Source of the DNA: Planctomycetota bacterium
GTDB lineage: Bacteria > Planctomycetota > Planctomycetia > Isosphaerales > Isosphaeraceae
Reading direction: 5' to 3'
Assembly (NCBI GenBank): GCA_021791715.1
Contig: JAJYWB010000072.1
Coordinates: 1-33,627, forward strand
Length of the DNA stretch: 33,627 bases
Made by a program: the position numbers and the translations under genes
Part shown: one piece after another, positions 14,560 through 23,539 of the stretch
Position numbering within the stretch: the stretch's first letter is position 1
Layout of the letters: every line of letters starts with the position of its first letter
Notes under the pieces: model-generated
Databases searched by the model: none
What the model saw: only the letters and a program-made list of their open reading frames with translations
Told to the model about the DNA's origin: nothing

Positions 14560-15324
14560 ATGGTTTTGCCGTTGGGAGATTTGGAGCGAACGCGAATCAC
14601 TCCCTACGCGACCTACGTTTTGATCGCGCTCAACGCTCTCGTTTATCTCGTTCAACTCGAACTCGGCGATGAATTCACAATCGCCTACGCCGCCACTCCT
14701 TACGAGATCACGCACGGGACCGATATCCATCATGAGGTTGAAGTTTCGCGCGTCGTGTTCGGCAAAGATTCCCCGGTCGTGATCCGGCACGCTCCCGTAC
14801 CGCTTCCCGTTTGGCTCACGCTCGTCACCGCGATGTTCCTTCACGGAAGCCCGCTCCACCTCGCCGGGAATATGCTTTATCTCTGGATCTTCGGCGATAA
14901 CGTCGAGGAAGTATTGGGGAAGATTCGTTATGTTCTGACTTACATGACATGTGGAATTATTGGAATGTTGGCGCAGGTGATCGCCGAGCCTCATTCGAAG
15001 GTTCCGGTGTTGGGGGCTTCGGGGGCGATCGCGGGGGTGATGGGGATGTATGTCGCCTGGTTTCCCCATAACCGGGTGCGCGTGCTTGTGATTCGATTCA
15101 TTACCGAGCTACCGGCGCTCGCGGTGATCGGCGGCTGGATCGCGATTCAGGTTTGGGCGGGAATCGGCGCGGCGAGGCTCGTCGTCGGCGATAAGACCGC
15201 GGGGGTGGCTTATCTGGCTCATGTCGGGGGGGCGGCTTCGGGGCTGATCTTCGCGGCTCTCTTCCGCCCGCGCGCGAACGCGCTCCGCGAACAAAACCGG
15301 CGTCCAGGCGAATGGCGTTATTAG
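14560..15324 (+). CDS. Rhomboid family intramembrane serine protease
   Basis: A 254-residue polytopic protein of the rhomboid family, which cleaves membrane proteins inside the bilayer. The catalytic serine is S154 in VLGASGAIAGVMG and the catalytic histidine H221 in AHVGGAASG. The conserved H100-x3-N104 (HLAGNMLYLW) of helix 2 is also present, so it should be active. A periplasmic loop of about 45 residues lies between helix 1 (about 17-35) and helix 2. The C-terminus is a basic cytoplasmic tail. ATG 14560 was chosen because the family start (LPLGDLERTRITPYATYVL) begins there. It is followed by a 324-bp gap, so probably a single-gene unit. Confidence 0.92.
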   Translation: MVLPLGDLERTRITPYATYVLIALNALVYLVQLELGDEFTIAYAATPYEITHGTDIHHEVEVSRVVFGKDSPVVIRHAPVPLPVWLTLVTAMFLHGSPLHLAGNMLYLWIFGDNVEEVLGKIRYVLTYMTCGIIGMLAQVIAEPHSKVPVLGASGAIAGVMGMYVAWFPHNRVRVLVIRFITELPALAVIGGWIAIQVWAGIGAARLVVGDKTAGVAYLAHVGGAASGLIFAALFRPRANALREQNRRPGEWRY

Positions 15325-15648
15325 CCTTTTAAAGGCGTTGACTTTTTCACGTCATCACGATCGATCGTCGTGGCGTGTCGATTAAATTCGACATCGATGA
15401 ATGATTGATGAAACACGCGAAGGCTCGTGTCGCGCGGCCGCACCGAAGGCGTATCGTTTGGGGTGGAGAAAAAACGGTCGAACGAGTTATGATCGTCGAC
15501 GAAGGGAATGAGCGAGTCGAATCGGCGGCTATCGCACGACCCCGTCTCAACCGCGCGACTCGTTTCCCTCGGCCGAGGTTCACGGAATCGACGCGGCGGT
15601 TCGAATGACGCCGATTTCGGCCGATCCCGACGTGAAGGAGCTTGGGTG
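15325..15648. other. Intergenic region before the GlmU-like gene
   Basis: Nothing recognisable. The sequence is GC-rich with several short overlapping open frames on both strands, none with a start signal or family resemblance. Confidence 0.4.
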
Positions 15649-16962
15649 ATGCGTCTATGCTTGGCGGAGGATTCAGGAGCGGCTCGGCTGGAACCGCTCA
15701 CGTTGAGCCGGCCGGTTTACGATCTGCTTCTCGGCGGATCGACAATTCAACAAAAGCTGATTCGAGCGTTTGGATTCGATTCCACGCTCGATGAATTCGG
15801 CGTGATGATCCGATCTCACCTCGCCGAGCTCGAACGCGAACGGAACCCTCGCATCGCGGTGAACGACCGCGGGTGGCTCGCACAGGGGCCCGTCGTCGTC
15901 GCGACGGCGCGTTGGATTCCCCCCGATCGGCTCGAACTTCCCGGTCATGAACCGACGTGGATCGGCCTTTGCGAAGGTCGTCCCGCGTGCGCGTTCGTCG
16001 GTCCCGACGAAGCCGGCTCGCTTGAATCGACGGGTGTCGATTTTTGGTTCGAACGCCTGACAAGCGCGGCGCCTTCTTACGAACTCGGAGGCGAGTGGAT
16101 CGCGTATCCGTGGGATCTCGTCAACAAAAACACCGATCACGTGGTGAGAGATTTTCATATCAGGGGAGGCGGCAACGTCGACGCGCGTCGGCTCGAGACG
16201 CTCGCGCTCGTCGGCCCCGCCGATCGTCTTTATATTCACGAATCGGCACGAATCGATCCTTATACCGTCTTCGACACGACGAACGGGCCGATCACGATCT
16301 CGGCGGGGGCGATCGTTCAACCGTTCACTCGCGTCGAGGGGCCGAGCTTCATCGGCCGCGACACCCAGCTCTTTCGCGCCAATCTCCGCGGCGGAGTGAC
16401 GATCGGTCCCAATTGCCGAATCGGCGGCGAGGTCGAGGCGAGCGTCGTTCTCGGACGATCGAATAAATATCACGAAGGTTTTCTTGGTCACGCCTATGTC
16501 GGCGAATGGGTGAATCTGGGAGGAATCACCTCCAATTCCGACCTGCGCAACGATTACGGCGAGGTGATGGTTCCGCTCGGGGGCGACCCTGTGGCGACGG
16601 GGCAGGCCAAAATCGGCTGCTTCCTCGGCGATCACACCAGAACCGGGCTGGGAAGCATGATCAACACCGGGACGGTCGTCGGTGTGATGTGCAACCTGCT
16701 TCCCGCGGGGCCGCTCTTGCCCAAGCACGTCCCCTCGTTCGCCGCGGTCCGTTACGGTCGCGTCGCTCCCGGATTCCCGCTTGAAGAGATGTTCGCCACG
16801 GCGCGGATCGTCAAAAGCCGGCGCGGCGAGGTCTTCACACCGATCGAGGAACAATTGTATCTCGATCTTTATGAGCAAACGCGGCTCGAGCGCGAACGCG
16901 CCTTCCAAAAGGCTCGCGAGCGTCGTTTCGACAACCCGCAAACCTCGGCGCTCGGCTTCTAA
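15649..16962 (+). CDS. GlmU-like putative sugar nucleotidyltransferase
   Basis: A 437-residue protein resembling the alternative bacterial GlmU family (TIGR03991, from memory). Residues 1 to about 200 are an N-terminal nucleotidyltransferase-like domain starting MRLCLAED and SRPVYDLLLGGSTIQQKL. Residues about 225-400 are a left-handed beta-helix with hexapeptide repeats (for example ITISAGAIVQPFTRVEG, VTIGPNCRIGGEVEASV and the KIGCFLGDHTRTGLGS stretch). Such proteins are thought to activate sugar phosphates and possibly acetylate them for cell-envelope polysaccharide. The start has GAAGGAG about 10 bp before the ATG. No classical G-x-G-T-R-M nucleotide loop is seen at the N-terminus, which is normal for this subgroup. 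Confidence 0.85.
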   Translation: MRLCLAEDSGAARLEPLTLSRPVYDLLLGGSTIQQKLIRAFGFDSTLDEFGVMIRSHLAELERERNPRIAVNDRGWLAQGPVVVATARWIPPDRLELPGHEPTWIGLCEGRPACAFVGPDEAGSLESTGVDFWFERLTSAAPSYELGGEWIAYPWDLVNKNTDHVVRDFHIRGGGNVDARRLETLALVGPADRLYIHESARIDPYTVFDTTNGPITISAGAIVQPFTRVEGPSFIGRDTQLFRANLRGGVTIGPNCRIGGEVEASVVLGRSNKYHEGFLGHAYVGEWVNLGGITSNSDLRNDYGEVMVPLGGDPVATGQAKIGCFLGDHTRTGLGSMINTGTVVGVMCNLLPAGPLLPKHVPSFAAVRYGRVAPGFPLEEMFATARIVKSRRGEVFTPIEEQLYLDLYEQTRLERERAFQKARERRFDNPQTSALGF

Positions 16963-17020
16963 AAGGCTATCCGGAAAGAAAACCGCATATTCGGCGGGAT
17001 TTGTGAGAGAACCCGAAATC

Positions 17021-17130
17021 GGGAGGGCGAACCTCCTGGAGAGCCGCATTATGATGTTTGCGATTATTGATCGGAAACACGGTTTCGTCGCCGGAGTTTA
17101 CGAAAAGAGGCTCACCGGGAGGTTCGCCCA
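17021..17130. repeat. Palindromic REP-like element, copy 2
   Basis: Left arm 17025-17045 and right arm 17109-17129 are inverted copies matching at 19 of 21 positions. The core GGCGAACCTCCTGG-A/T-GAGCC can itself fold as GGC-GA-ACC / GGT-GA-GCC with a TCCT loop. The inner ATTATGATGTTTGCGATTA is shared with 4009-4113. It lies between convergent glmU-like and groEL genes. Confidence 0.85.
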
Positions 17131-17227
17131 CACAATCAGAAAAAACAGACATCTTGATTTTTAACTTATAGTTGTGTTATTAGTGATTCGGCGCCGAAGT
17201 TCGACGAGCGACGCTCGGTCGATCGAT

Positions 17228-17262
17228 AAAAAAAGGGAGCGAGGACGAATCGTCCCGCTCCC
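17228..17262 (-). terminator. groESL rho-independent terminator
   Basis: On the minus strand a GGGAGCG-GGACG / CGTCC-CGCTCCC type hairpin (17235-17262) is followed by seven T (17228-17234). It lies 38 bp downstream of the groEL stop. Confidence 0.9.
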
Positions 17263-17299
17263 ATTGCATATTCAAATCTTCCGAATTGATCGATATGTA

Positions 17300-18928
17300 T
17301 CAATACATATCGTCATATCCGCCGTGTCCGCCCCCCGCAGCGGGTTTTTCGTCTTTGGGGATATCGGCGATCAGGGCGTCGGAGGTGAGGAGCAAGGTCG
17401 CGACGCTCGCCGCGTTTTGCAGCGCCGATCGAACGACCTTGGTGGGATCGATGATTCCCGCCTTCACCATGTCGGTGTATTGATCGTTGAGCGCGTCGTA
17501 GCCGAAATTCCCCGTTCCCTCGGCGACCTTCGAGAGGACGACCCCGCCGTCTTGGCCGGCGTTGTCGGCGATCTGTTGGATCGGCGCGGTGCAGGCGCGG
17601 ACGATGATCTGGTAGCCCGTCTCTTCGTCGTGCGTCAGCTTGGCGGGTTTAACCTTACGCGAGGATCGCAGCAAAGCGACTCCGCCGCCGGGAAGGATCC
17701 CCTCTTCAAGAGCCGCTCGGGTCGCGTGCAAAGCGTCTTCGACACGAGCCTTCTTTTCCTTCATCTCCGATTCGGTCGCGGCGCCGACGTTGATCTTGGC
17801 GACTCCGCCGGCGAGCTTGGCGAGACGCTCTTCGAGCTTCTCACGATCGTAATCGCTCTTGGTGTCGGCGATCTCTCGACGAATCGCGTCGATCCGTCCC
17901 TTGATCTCGTCGGTTTTGCCGGCGCCTTCGATGATCGTCGTGTTATCTTTGTCGATGATCACCTTCTTCGCCTGGCCAAGATCCTTGAGGCCGACGTTTT
18001 CAAGCTCGATGCCGAGCGCCTCGAAGATCGGCTTGCCCCCCGTGAGGATCGCGATATCTTCGAGCATCGCCTTGCGACGATCGCCGTAACCCGGCGCCTT
18101 AACCGCGGCGCAACGGAACGTGCCGCGAAGCTTGTTGATCACGAGAGTCGCGAGCGCCTCTCCCTCAATATCCTCGGCGATCACGAGCAACGGCTTGCTC
18201 GATTGAGCGACCTTCTCCATCACCGGAACCAAATCCTTGACCGACGAGATTTTCTTCTCGTGAATCAAGATATAAGCGTCTTCAAGAACGGTTTCCATCG
18301 AGCTCGGATTGGTGACGAAGTAGGGGCTCAGGTAGCCGCGGTCGAACTGCATCCCCTCGACCCATTCGACCTCGGTCTTGAGCGTCTTCCCCTCTTCGAC
18401 CGTGATCACGCCGTCTTTGCCGACCTTCTCGGTCGCCTCGGCGATCATCTTGCCGATCTCGGAATCGAAGTTGGAGGCGACCGTCGCGACCTGCTCGGTC
18501 TCTTTCTTGTCAGAAACCTTGACCGACATCTTTTTGAGCTCTTCGACGATCGCCGCGACCGCTTGATCCATGCCCCGTTTCATGAGCATGGGATTGACCC
18601 CGGCGACGACCGCCTTGAGCCCCTCGTTGTAGATCGCCTCAGCCATCACGGTCGCCGTCGTCGTACCGTCCCCCGCGACGTCGGAGGTTTTGGAGGCGAC
18701 CTCCTTCACCATCTTGGCGCCCATGTCTTCATATTTGTCTTCGAGCTCGATTTCCTTGGCCACCGTCACCCCGTCCTTGGTGACCGTCGGCGAGCCGAAC
18801 GACTTCTGAATGATGACGTTCCGCCCCTTGGGGCCGAGCGTCACCTTGACGGCGCGGGCGAGCTTGGTAACCCCCCGTTGCATCGCCTGACGCGCCTCTT
18901 GATCAAACGCGATCATCTTCGCGGCCAT
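17300..18928 (-). CDS. groEL: Chaperonin GroEL (60 kDa)
   Basis: A 542-residue group I chaperonin that folds proteins in an ATP-driven double ring with GroES. The nucleotide site GDGTTTATV is at about residue 86, with VTLGPKGRNV near the start and the ALEEGILPGGGVALL stretch in the later equatorial part. The catalytic Asp (Asp398 of E. coli) is present in ARVEDALHATRAA. The C-terminus is GGGHGGYDDMY and not the usual GGM repeats. It is second in the operon, 97 bp after groES, and ends in a strong terminator. Full-length, expected functional. Confidence 0.98.
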   Translation of the reverse strand: MAAKMIAFDQEARQAMQRGVTKLARAVKVTLGPKGRNVIIQKSFGSPTVTKDGVTVAKEIELEDKYEDMGAKMVKEVASKTSDVAGDGTTTATVMAEAIYNEGLKAVVAGVNPMLMKRGMDQAVAAIVEELKKMSVKVSDKKETEQVATVASNFDSEIGKMIAEATEKVGKDGVITVEEGKTLKTEVEWVEGMQFDRGYLSPYFVTNPSSMETVLEDAYILIHEKKISSVKDLVPVMEKVAQSSKPLLVIAEDIEGEALATLVINKLRGTFRCAAVKAPGYGDRRKAMLEDIAILTGGKPIFEALGIELENVGLKDLGQAKKVIIDKDNTTIIEGAGKTDEIKGRIDAIRREIADTKSDYDREKLEERLAKLAGGVAKINVGAATESEMKEKKARVEDALHATRAALEEGILPGGGVALLRSSRKVKPAKLTHDEETGYQIIVRACTAPIQQIADNAGQDGGVVLSKVAEGTGNFGYDALNDQYTDMVKAGIIDPTKVVRSALQNAASVATLLLTSDALIADIPKDEKPAAGGGHGGYDDMY

Positions 18929-19025
18929 GTTTGAATATCACTCCCGTATCTTGTGTGGAATCGTTAGTCGTGCTTGAGTTTTGTTGCGATAAATCGGCGA
19001 GCCGACCGCGGCGAATCGGCCGCGA

Positions 19026-19319
19026 TCACGCCTCGATGACCGCGAGGATGTCGTCCTCGCGCATCAACAACACCTTTTTGTCGCCGTTCATCTTGAATTC
19101 GTCGCCGGCGTACGAGGTGAAGAGAACGTGATCCCCCACCTTGACCTGGAGCTCGCGCTTCTTGCCGTCCTTGGTGGTTCGACCGTCGCCGACGGCCAGA
19201 ACCTTCCCCTTTTGGGGCTTGTCCTTGGCGGTATCGGGCAGAACGATACCCCCCGCGGTCGTTTCCTTGGCCTGTTCGCGCTCAACCACGACCCGATCGC
19301 CCAAAGGCTTGATTTGCAT
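19026..19319 (-). CDS. groES: Co-chaperonin GroES (10 kDa)
   Basis: A 97-residue GroES. The standard start is MQIKPLGDRVVVER at ATG 19319; an upstream in-frame extension to 19352 is not family-like. The mobile loop carries ETTAGGIVLPDTAKDKPQ, which binds GroEL. GKVLAVGDG and GDHVLFTSYAGDEF follow as usual. It heads the groES-groEL operon. I saw no CIRCE element (TTAGCACTC-N9-GAGTGCTAA) upstream, so heat-shock control by HrcA is not supported here. Confidence 0.97.
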   Translation of the reverse strand: MQIKPLGDRVVVEREQAKETTAGGIVLPDTAKDKPQKGKVLAVGDGRTTKDGKKRELQVKVGDHVLFTSYAGDEFKMNGDKKVLLMREDDILAVIEA

Positions 19320-19797
19320 GGGTGCTTTCCCCGTCGAAAACCAGTGCGTCAACCAACCCGATCATCCGCCGACAAGAGCGCCCAACCTCAAAATCGAGCC
19401 GCTCCCAACCGTCGACGCCCTCTCGGGCCTTGATTATGGTCGTGTAACGATGCAAATCGCATGCCCTCCAGGAGAAAAGACGTAACTCTTGAATTAAGAG
19501 AGCCTTAGAGAATCAATACCGATGCGCGACGATTCGGCTCGACTGCCGATCGAGCCTTCCAGAAGGTTGCGGCTGCCAATTCGGCAGTCTCGCCGAAAGC
19601 GGCCGGCGTCTCTATTCAATCGATATTTGGATCAATCGGGTGATATCGAGCGACGTGCGGCGACCAATATAAAAAACCAAGAACAATCGAATCGGGCGAA
19701 TGCGAACCGGGGTCGAATCGCATCGCGTTCCGGATTGTCAAATGGAGAGTGAATCGAGGACTTGCGGATTCCGACCGACCTTGTTATACGAAAGTTC
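19320..19797. other. Divergent intergenic region groES / methyltransferase, with a dyad at 19536-19556
   Basis: About 480 bp without a gene. A perfect 7-bp dyad GGCTCGA (19536-19542) / TCGAGCC (19550-19556) with a 7-nt centre could be an operator. CTGCC/GGCAG (about 19574-19588) and CTCTT/AAGAG (about 19487-19501) are further short hairpins. CATGCGATTTGCATC-type sequence is upstream of groES. No promoter can be assigned safely. Confidence 0.4.
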
Positions 19798-20820
19798 ATG
19801 AAACTTCGCGACGCCGAATCGTCCGTTTCCGAGCCTGATAACACTCCCGAGGGGCTGACCGCTCTGCTTGAGGAGAATCATCGCGTTCGATCGCGTCCCT
19901 GGCTCGCCCCGTTCGACCCCACCGAGCACAGGCTCCGCCGCGGCGATGCTCGAAATTTGGCCTGGATTCCCGACGAATCGGTTCATCTCGTGGTCACGTC
20001 TCCTCCTTATTGGACGCTCAAAGATTACGAGCATTCCCAGGGTCAGCTTGGAGATATCGACGATTACGAATCGTTTTTGAACGAACTCGATCGCGTTTGG
20101 GAAGAATGCTTGAGGGTTCTCGTTCCAGGAGGTCGGATCTGTTGTGTTGTGGGAGACGTTTGTCTATCGCGTAAAGAGGCGGGTCGACATTACATCATGC
20201 CGCTGCACGCCGATATTCAGGTGCGATCGAGAAAGATCGGGCTTGATTGTTTGACGCCGATCCTTTGGTACAAGATCGCCAACGGCGCGATGGAATCGGA
20301 AGGTAACGGAGCTGGATTTTACGGCAAGCCGTACCAGCCCGGCTCGGTGATCAAAAACGACGTCGAATACATCCTCTTTATGCGAAAAGGGGGAAAATAC
20401 CGTTCCGCGACACGCGAACAGAAGGTGCATTCGATGATGACGAAAGAGGAGATGCGCCTTTGGTTCCGATCGATCTGGGACGACGTTAAAGGATCGTCGA
20501 CGCGCGACGGTCATCCCGCGCCTTACCCGGTGGAACTCGCCGAACGATTGATCAAAATGTTCTCATTCGCCGGCGATACGATCCTCGATCCGTTCATGGG
20601 ACAGGGATCGACGAACGTCGCGGCGATCTCGGCGGGGCGCAATTCGATCGGTAACGAGATCGAGCCGAGCTACGTGAAGCTCGCGACGGTTCGCGTGAAG
20701 AAAGCGGCTTCCGAACTCAGGCTTTTCGGCCCGACCCGCGCCTATATATGGCTTGATGACTCTTCTATATGCAATGCGCAACATCAAATTTCGAATTCGG
20801 AGCCGGTGCGATCACATTAG
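19798..20820 (+). CDS. Orphan site-specific DNA methyltransferase (beta class)
   Basis: A 340-residue DNA amino-methyltransferase (N4-cytosine or N6-adenine). Motif IV TSPPYW is at 67-72 and motif I DPFMGQGSTN at about 264-273. Motif IV before motif I defines the beta class. The long part between them (about 90-250) holds the target-recognition region, with GKPYQPGSVIKNDVEYILF near residue 180. SPPYW is frequent in N4-cytosine enzymes, so that is slightly favoured. No restriction endonuclease or specificity gene is adjacent, so it is a solitary enzyme, possibly regulatory. ATG 19798 is preferred over TTG 19762; the ribosome binding site is weak. The last 25 residues look unlike the family and are encoded by less GC-rich DNA. 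Confidence 0.87.
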   Translation: MKLRDAESSVSEPDNTPEGLTALLEENHRVRSRPWLAPFDPTEHRLRRGDARNLAWIPDESVHLVVTSPPYWTLKDYEHSQGQLGDIDDYESFLNELDRVWEECLRVLVPGGRICCVVGDVCLSRKEAGRHYIMPLHADIQVRSRKIGLDCLTPILWYKIANGAMESEGNGAGFYGKPYQPGSVIKNDVEYILFMRKGGKYRSATREQKVHSMMTKEEMRLWFRSIWDDVKGSSTRDGHPAPYPVELAERLIKMFSFAGDTILDPFMGQGSTNVAAISAGRNSIGNEIEPSYVKLATVRVKKAASELRLFGPTRAYIWLDDSSICNAQHQISNSEPVRSH

Positions 20821-20937
20821 GTCGTATAAAAATAAAAATATATATAATCGATTCAGATTGTGATCGTTACTTAAAACGGAGAATCTAGGACAGGCGAGGA
20901 CGCGGGCGTCCCTCGTACTCGATTTCGATAAACTCGG

Positions 20938-21561
20938 TCAGTCCGGTGAAAACGCCGTGACGATCGCGAGCAAAATCCATATCGTCCCCAGAACCCGACC
21001 GAAAAGGTCGATCCACGACTTTTCAATTCTCAGCCTTCCTGAAACCGCCAATAAAATCCAAACCGCGACGATCGCGTAGCCGCAGGGAACGGAGAGACTC
21101 GCCGATTCGATCGTAAAATGATTAATCGGGTCATACGGTGTTTTATATATATGATTAATAATGCCGTCAACGCACGACCTTAAACTGAAATAAAATAAAT
21201 TTTTGTGTGTTTTTATATAACTATTAATATCATAGAGCACATGATATAAGATCGTAAGCGACGTCCGGGCGACGATTACGACGGCGCACGCGATCGAACT
21301 CGCGGTTCCGGGGAGAATCGCCGTCCTTCGCCAAGACGGTTTGCGACGCCGGATTCGGATCGCCAGGCATGCCATCGTCAGAGGCGATAGCCACGCCGCG
21401 ATCATCGCCTCGATCACGATCCGACTCGACAACGGATAGCCCGAGGGATGAATCAGATCGATCCGTAAGCCAAGTAAAACGCTCCTTCCAGACGCCATCC
21501 CCACGCCGATCGCCGCGATCAAAATCATCAGATCGGCTATCCCGAAACCGAGAGATTTCAT
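20938..21561 (-). CDS. Hypothetical membrane protein
   Basis: A 207-residue protein with about five membrane segments (approximately 8-24, 50-68, 85-105, 160-178 and 187-203). The N-terminus FGIADLMILIAAIGVGMASGR resembles the start of many short planctomycete membrane proteins of unknown role. The middle (about 105-150) is hydrophilic and rich in Tyr, Asn, His and Lys, and its DNA (about 21120-21240) is clearly AT-rich compared with the surroundings. Function unknown. It is convergent with the methyltransferase. Confidence 0.65.
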   Translation of the reverse strand: MKSLGFGIADLMILIAAIGVGMASGRSVLLGLRIDLIHPSGYPLSSRIVIEAMIAAWLSPLTMACLAIRIRRRKPSWRRTAILPGTASSIACAVVIVARTSLTILYHVLYDINSYIKTHKNLFYFSLRSCVDGIINHIYKTPYDPINHFTIESASLSVPCGYAIVAVWILLAVSGRLRIEKSWIDLFGRVLGTIWILLAIVTAFSPD

Positions 21562-22209
21562 CGACGGAAACCCATAAATGAAGCGAGATGTCCGGCGCCG
21601 ATTTTCGGTTCTTCAATCCGTAACTCGGATCGATCATTCTCGCCGACCTCCATCATCCCCCGAACGACGCGCGTCGGCAACAAGTTTCGCGTCAAACTCG
21701 GTCGAATTCCGATCGCCGAAATATCGAGCTTCCAATAAATCGGCGAAACTCTCGGAATCGTGGAATCCGCTATTCCGAACTCCTTAACGCGGCGGAGCCG
21801 CAATCATACCAGCCCGACGCGGAAGCGAGGGTCTTCTGATATTATCTTGAAACATTTCGGTTGATCATCTGATCGGCCCCTCGGTTGCGCGTCGGGTTGG
21901 TATAATCTCTACTTCCGTTCGCTCAAAAGATGAGCGCACGGCGCGTAGAAGTTACAGACGAAGACTCTAATAAACAAAACAAATACATGCCGAAAACAAA
22001 ATTATGATTATTAATTAATATTTGTTTGAGGCGACGGACTCCGATAGCGTTCGTATCTCCGTCAGTCGAAATTCGTTCCCCGACTCCCGAGCGATCGAAC
22101 TTTAATAATAATCGCCGCCGCGGCGAAATTCGTCTTGTGCGTTCGCCGAGTCGAGCTATGATTCGCGCCGATGGACCGGTTTGGTTCCAAAACATGCATG
22201 GAGGCGGAT
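21562..22209. other. Intergenic region with AT-rich patch
   Basis: About 650 bp between divergent genes. Nothing recognisable in 21562-21850. At 21960-22030 there is an AT-rich run (AAACAAAACAAATACATGCC ... TTAATTAATATTTGTTTG) which is the likely promoter zone of the HEAT-repeat gene. The overlapping Arg-rich frames look non-coding. Confidence 0.4.
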
Positions 22210-23388
22210 ATGCCAGGTCAGCGAGTCCGAATACTCGGCGTTTTAGGCGGCGTGGCGGCGCTCGCGGCGGTCGCGTTCGGTTTGTGGACGGGGTTTGGCT
22301 CGCACGGAAAGCGATCCAATCGCGCCGTCGTTCGTGTGAACGCCGATTCTCCCCTTGCGTTGATCGCGCAACAAATCGAAAAAGGCGACTTCCGCGCCCT
22401 CACCGCGATCGCGAACAAGCTTGATTCAATCCACGACGGACCTCCCGTCGGTGTCGACGAAAACGAAGGAAAAGATTGGATCGCCGTTCTCAAGGCGATT
22501 CGCGCCAATTACGCTCGGCTCGGCGACGGCACGCGCGGAGCGGCGGCTTCGATCTCGGCGCGGATTCTCGATCGCTTCGCCGCCGATCCCGCTCCCGCGA
22601 TCTGGATCGAAGCGCTAACGCCTGTTCATGATATTATCCTCGCGGCGCTCTCGGATCGAGCCCTCAAAGCTCGCGTTCCGGCGCTCATCGAGGTGAAACG
22701 ATTCTGGAACTGGCAGCCCGGGCGATCGATGGACACTCGCGAAGAACTGATCCTCGGCGATTGGAAAGAAACCTTTTATCTCTCGGTCATCGATTGCATG
22801 GCCAACGCCGATCCCAAGGTTCGAGCGTCGGCGATCGCCTGTCTCGGCGAACTCCCGATCGATAAAGCCGCAGCCAACGCGGCGCCTTATGTTAACGATC
22901 CCGATCCGCTCGTTCGGGCGCAAACGATCGTCGCTCTCGCCAAACGTCCCCAGGTTCTTCCCGAAGACGACATCATCCCGCTCATTTACGACGTCAATCC
23001 CGACGTCGCGTCCAAGGCGATCGAAGTGCTCAAAATTCGCGGTCTTACAAATGAACAAATCGGCATGTGCCGGATGGTCGCTCATCCCAAGGCGGATATT
23101 CGGCTATCGGCGATTCCGATGCTCGCCAATCGTGTCGACGTCGACCCGATCGTTTGGCTGATCCGGCTTTCGCGCGATACCGACGAATCGGTTCGATTGA
23201 AGGCGATCGAGGCGCTCGGGGCGCGGAAAGAGATCGAGGCGCGCGATCGGCTCGCCGAAATCGCCTCGGCGGACCGCTCGAAGGTCGTTCGTGAAGCCGC
23301 GGCCAAACTCATGGTAGGAGACGACGATCAAACCGCGTCGCTGCCTCCCCTGCCCGATTCTAGCGGGCTCAAGCCCAAAGCGAATTGA
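22210..23388 (+). CDS. Membrane-anchored HEAT-repeat protein
   Basis: A 392-residue protein. One N-terminal membrane anchor (about 7-27, ILGVLGGVAALAAVAFGLW) puts the rest outside the cytoplasm, most likely in the periplasm. From about residue 210 to 375 there are PBS-lyase/HEAT-like helical repeats with the DPxVRxxAIxxLG pattern: ADPKVRASAIACLGEL, NDPDPLVRAQTIVALAKRP, TDESVRLKAIEALGA, and RSKVVREAAAKLM. These act as protein-binding scaffolds. Partner unknown. ATG 22210 has GGAGGCGG just upstream. It is convergent with the MFS gene, with a shared terminator. Confidence 0.8.
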   Translation: MPGQRVRILGVLGGVAALAAVAFGLWTGFGSHGKRSNRAVVRVNADSPLALIAQQIEKGDFRALTAIANKLDSIHDGPPVGVDENEGKDWIAVLKAIRANYARLGDGTRGAAASISARILDRFAADPAPAIWIEALTPVHDIILAALSDRALKARVPALIEVKRFWNWQPGRSMDTREELILGDWKETFYLSVIDCMANADPKVRASAIACLGELPIDKAAANAAPYVNDPDPLVRAQTIVALAKRPQVLPEDDIIPLIYDVNPDVASKAIEVLKIRGLTNEQIGMCRMVAHPKADIRLSAIPMLANRVDVDPIVWLIRLSRDTDESVRLKAIEALGARKEIEARDRLAEIASADRSKVVREAAAKLMVGDDDQTASLPPLPDSSGLKPKAN

Positions 23389-23426
23389 TCGAATCCTATC
23401 GATCGCGACTTCGATGCAGTAAAACC

Positions 23427-23468
23427 AATCATAAGGCTTCAACGTCCAAACGTTCAAGCCTTATGATT
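23427..23468. terminator. Bidirectional terminator between HEAT and MFS genes
   Basis: AATCATAAGGCTT (23427-23439) pairs perfectly with AAGCCTTATGATT (23456-23468). An inner AACG/CGTT stem follows after one C-C mismatch. T-rich sequence follows on the plus strand (ATTTTATT), and a short run of T follows on the minus strand. Confidence 0.85.
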
Positions 23469-23539
23469 ATTTTATTGCTGTATCTGTAATAAACAGTTGA
23501 AATTGACTATGAAGAATCGATTCCGTGAGGCGTGATCTT

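Noticed and set aside
15673..17049. Long open frame on the minus strand opposite the GlmU-like gene
   Set aside because: Arg/Asp-rich shadow with no family resemblance, while the plus strand has a recognisable beta-helix protein with a good start.
17174..18934. Long open frame on the plus strand opposite groEL
   Set aside because: It is the mirror of groEL caused by GC-rich codon use. GroEL itself is unambiguous.
19320..19520. CIRCE operator upstream of groES
   Set aside because: Looked for TTAGCACTC-N9-GAGTGCTAA and close variants; only short unrelated hairpins were found.
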